Origin: Gammaproteobacteria bacterium
Lineage (GTDB): Bacteria; Pseudomonadota; Gammaproteobacteria; Tenderiales; Tenderiaceae
Direction: 5' to 3'
DNA: 6,465 nt
NCBI GenBank assembly: GCA_027001525.1
Contig: JALTMR010000177.1
Coordinates: 1 to 6,465, forward strand
Part shown: in pieces, positions 5,871 to 6,465 of the stretch
How positions within the stretch are numbered: the stretch's first letter is position 1
Layout of the letters: each line of letters starts with the position of its first letter
Made by a program: the position numbers and the translations under genes
The notes under the pieces: model-generated
The model's input: only the letters and a program-made list of their open reading frames with translations
The model's database searches: none
Told to the model about the DNA's origin: nothing

Positions 5871-6465
5871 TCAAATCGCTTTGTTGAAGCGCCAGGCGAT
5901 GAGGCGGCTGATTTTCTGCCCCTGACTCATTTTGATGACTTCAATCTGTTGTGCCCCCAGCTGAGTCAGCCGATTTTTGAGTGGCCGGATATTTTCACCT
6001 TTGGAGACCAGGCTGCTGAACCAGCCGATCTGTTCCCTGAAGTCCACACTCTCTCTGGCCATCTGTTTTAAAAAGCGGATCTCGCCGCCGGGAGTCCACA
6101 GTTCACGCTGCTGGCCTCCGAAGTTGGGCTTGCCTGCCTGGCCCTGGTTGAGGTTGCGGACCTTGCGCTGATTGCTGGCCCGGGCCTCAGCCAGGGAGGC
6201 GTGAAACGGGGGGTTGCACAGGGTCAGGTCAAAGCGCTCGCCGGGGCTGACAACGCCCTTGAAGATGGCTTCCCTGTTGTGCTGCTGCCGCACCTCAATG
6301 CACTGGCTCAGGTCGGGGTTGGTTTTGACAATCAGCCTGGCGGTTTTGACCGCGACGGGGTCAATCTCCGTGGCGACAAACCGCCAGCCGTAGCTGTGGC
6401 TGCCAATGATGGGGTAGATGCAGCTGGCCCCGGTGCCGATGTCCAGCGCTCGAATCTGTTTCCCT
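5871..6465 (-). CDS. rlmF: 23S rRNA (adenine-N6)-methyltransferase RlmF (N-terminus cut by window edge)
   Basis: RlmF (YbiN) uses S-adenosylmethionine to methylate N6 of adenine 1618 in E. coli 23S rRNA. The window holds the C-terminal 197 residues and the TGA stop at 5871. The frame continues through the right edge, so the start is not seen; the E. coli protein is about 308 residues. Near the edge is SAM motif I, LDIGTGASCIYPIIG, then the acidic motif ATEIDP. The catalytic motif NPPFH lies at about 6215-6201. The family-specific stretch GKPNFGGQQRELWTPGGE follows, then WFSSLVSKGEN and the terminal MSQGQKISRLIAWRF. An internal GTG at 6293 is not a real start because conserved SAM-binding sequence lies upstream in the same frame. 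It is followed on the same strand by dbpA, another 23S rRNA factor, 133 bp away. Confidence 0.95.
   Translation of the reverse strand, partial: GKQIRALDIGTGASCIYPIIGSHSYGWRFVATEIDPVAVKTARLIVKTNPDLSQCIEVRQQHNREAIFKGVVSPGERFDLTLCNPPFHASLAEARASNQRKVRNLNQGQAGKPNFGGQQRELWTPGGEIRFLKQMARESVDFREQIGWFSSLVSKGENIRPLKNRLTQLGAQQIEVIKMSQGQKISRLIAWRFNKAI

Overview
The window looks like a chromosomal segment of a gammaproteobacterium. The gene order cutA-dsbD-(TlpA-like thioredoxin)-aroQ is a known arrangement in that class, where aroQ is usually followed by accB-accC. The recognisable proteins (AroQ, CutA, DsbD, FxsA, DbpA, RlmF) all read as gammaproteobacterial versions. I cannot name the genus. No tRNA, rRNA, CRISPR array or transposase gene is visible. 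Base composition is moderately GC-rich by eye, apart from the AT-richer tips of two mobile elements. Left block (1-3433, all minus strand): transcription runs cutA (3433-3101), dsbD (3071-1128), a membrane-anchored TlpA-like thioredoxin (1114-569) and then aroQ (from 406, C-terminus cut by the left edge). The first three have short gaps (29 and 13 bp) and look like one operon. CutA is a small metal-tolerance-associated protein. DsbD carries reducing power from cytoplasmic thioredoxin across the inner membrane, and the anchored thioredoxin is a likely periplasmic client. aroQ follows a 162-bp gap that holds a plausible sigma-70 promoter, so the shikimate gene is probably also transcribed on its own. 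Middle (3434-4351): fxsA, a small membrane protein, diverges from cutA across an 88-bp spacer. Its 3' side faces the 3' end of dbpA, and the 365-bp convergent gap is almost filled by two different palindromic, non-coding, MITE-like elements. Each has terminal inverted repeats and an apparent short target duplication. Removing both leaves an inferred ancestral gap of about 42 bp. The second element sits exactly on the dbpA stop codon, and its duplicated CTAG target preserves that stop. Right block (4352-6465, minus strand): rlmF (5' end cut by the right edge) is followed by dbpA. Both act on 23S rRNA in large-subunit assembly: RlmF methylates a 23S adenine and DbpA is a DEAD-box helicase with a 23S-binding C-terminal domain. 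The 133-bp leader between them holds three short segments that could form two mutually exclusive 8-bp helices, one of which covers the dbpA Shine-Dalgarno. This possible translational switch and the paired MITEs are the least ordinary parts of the window. The protein-coding genes are otherwise conventional.
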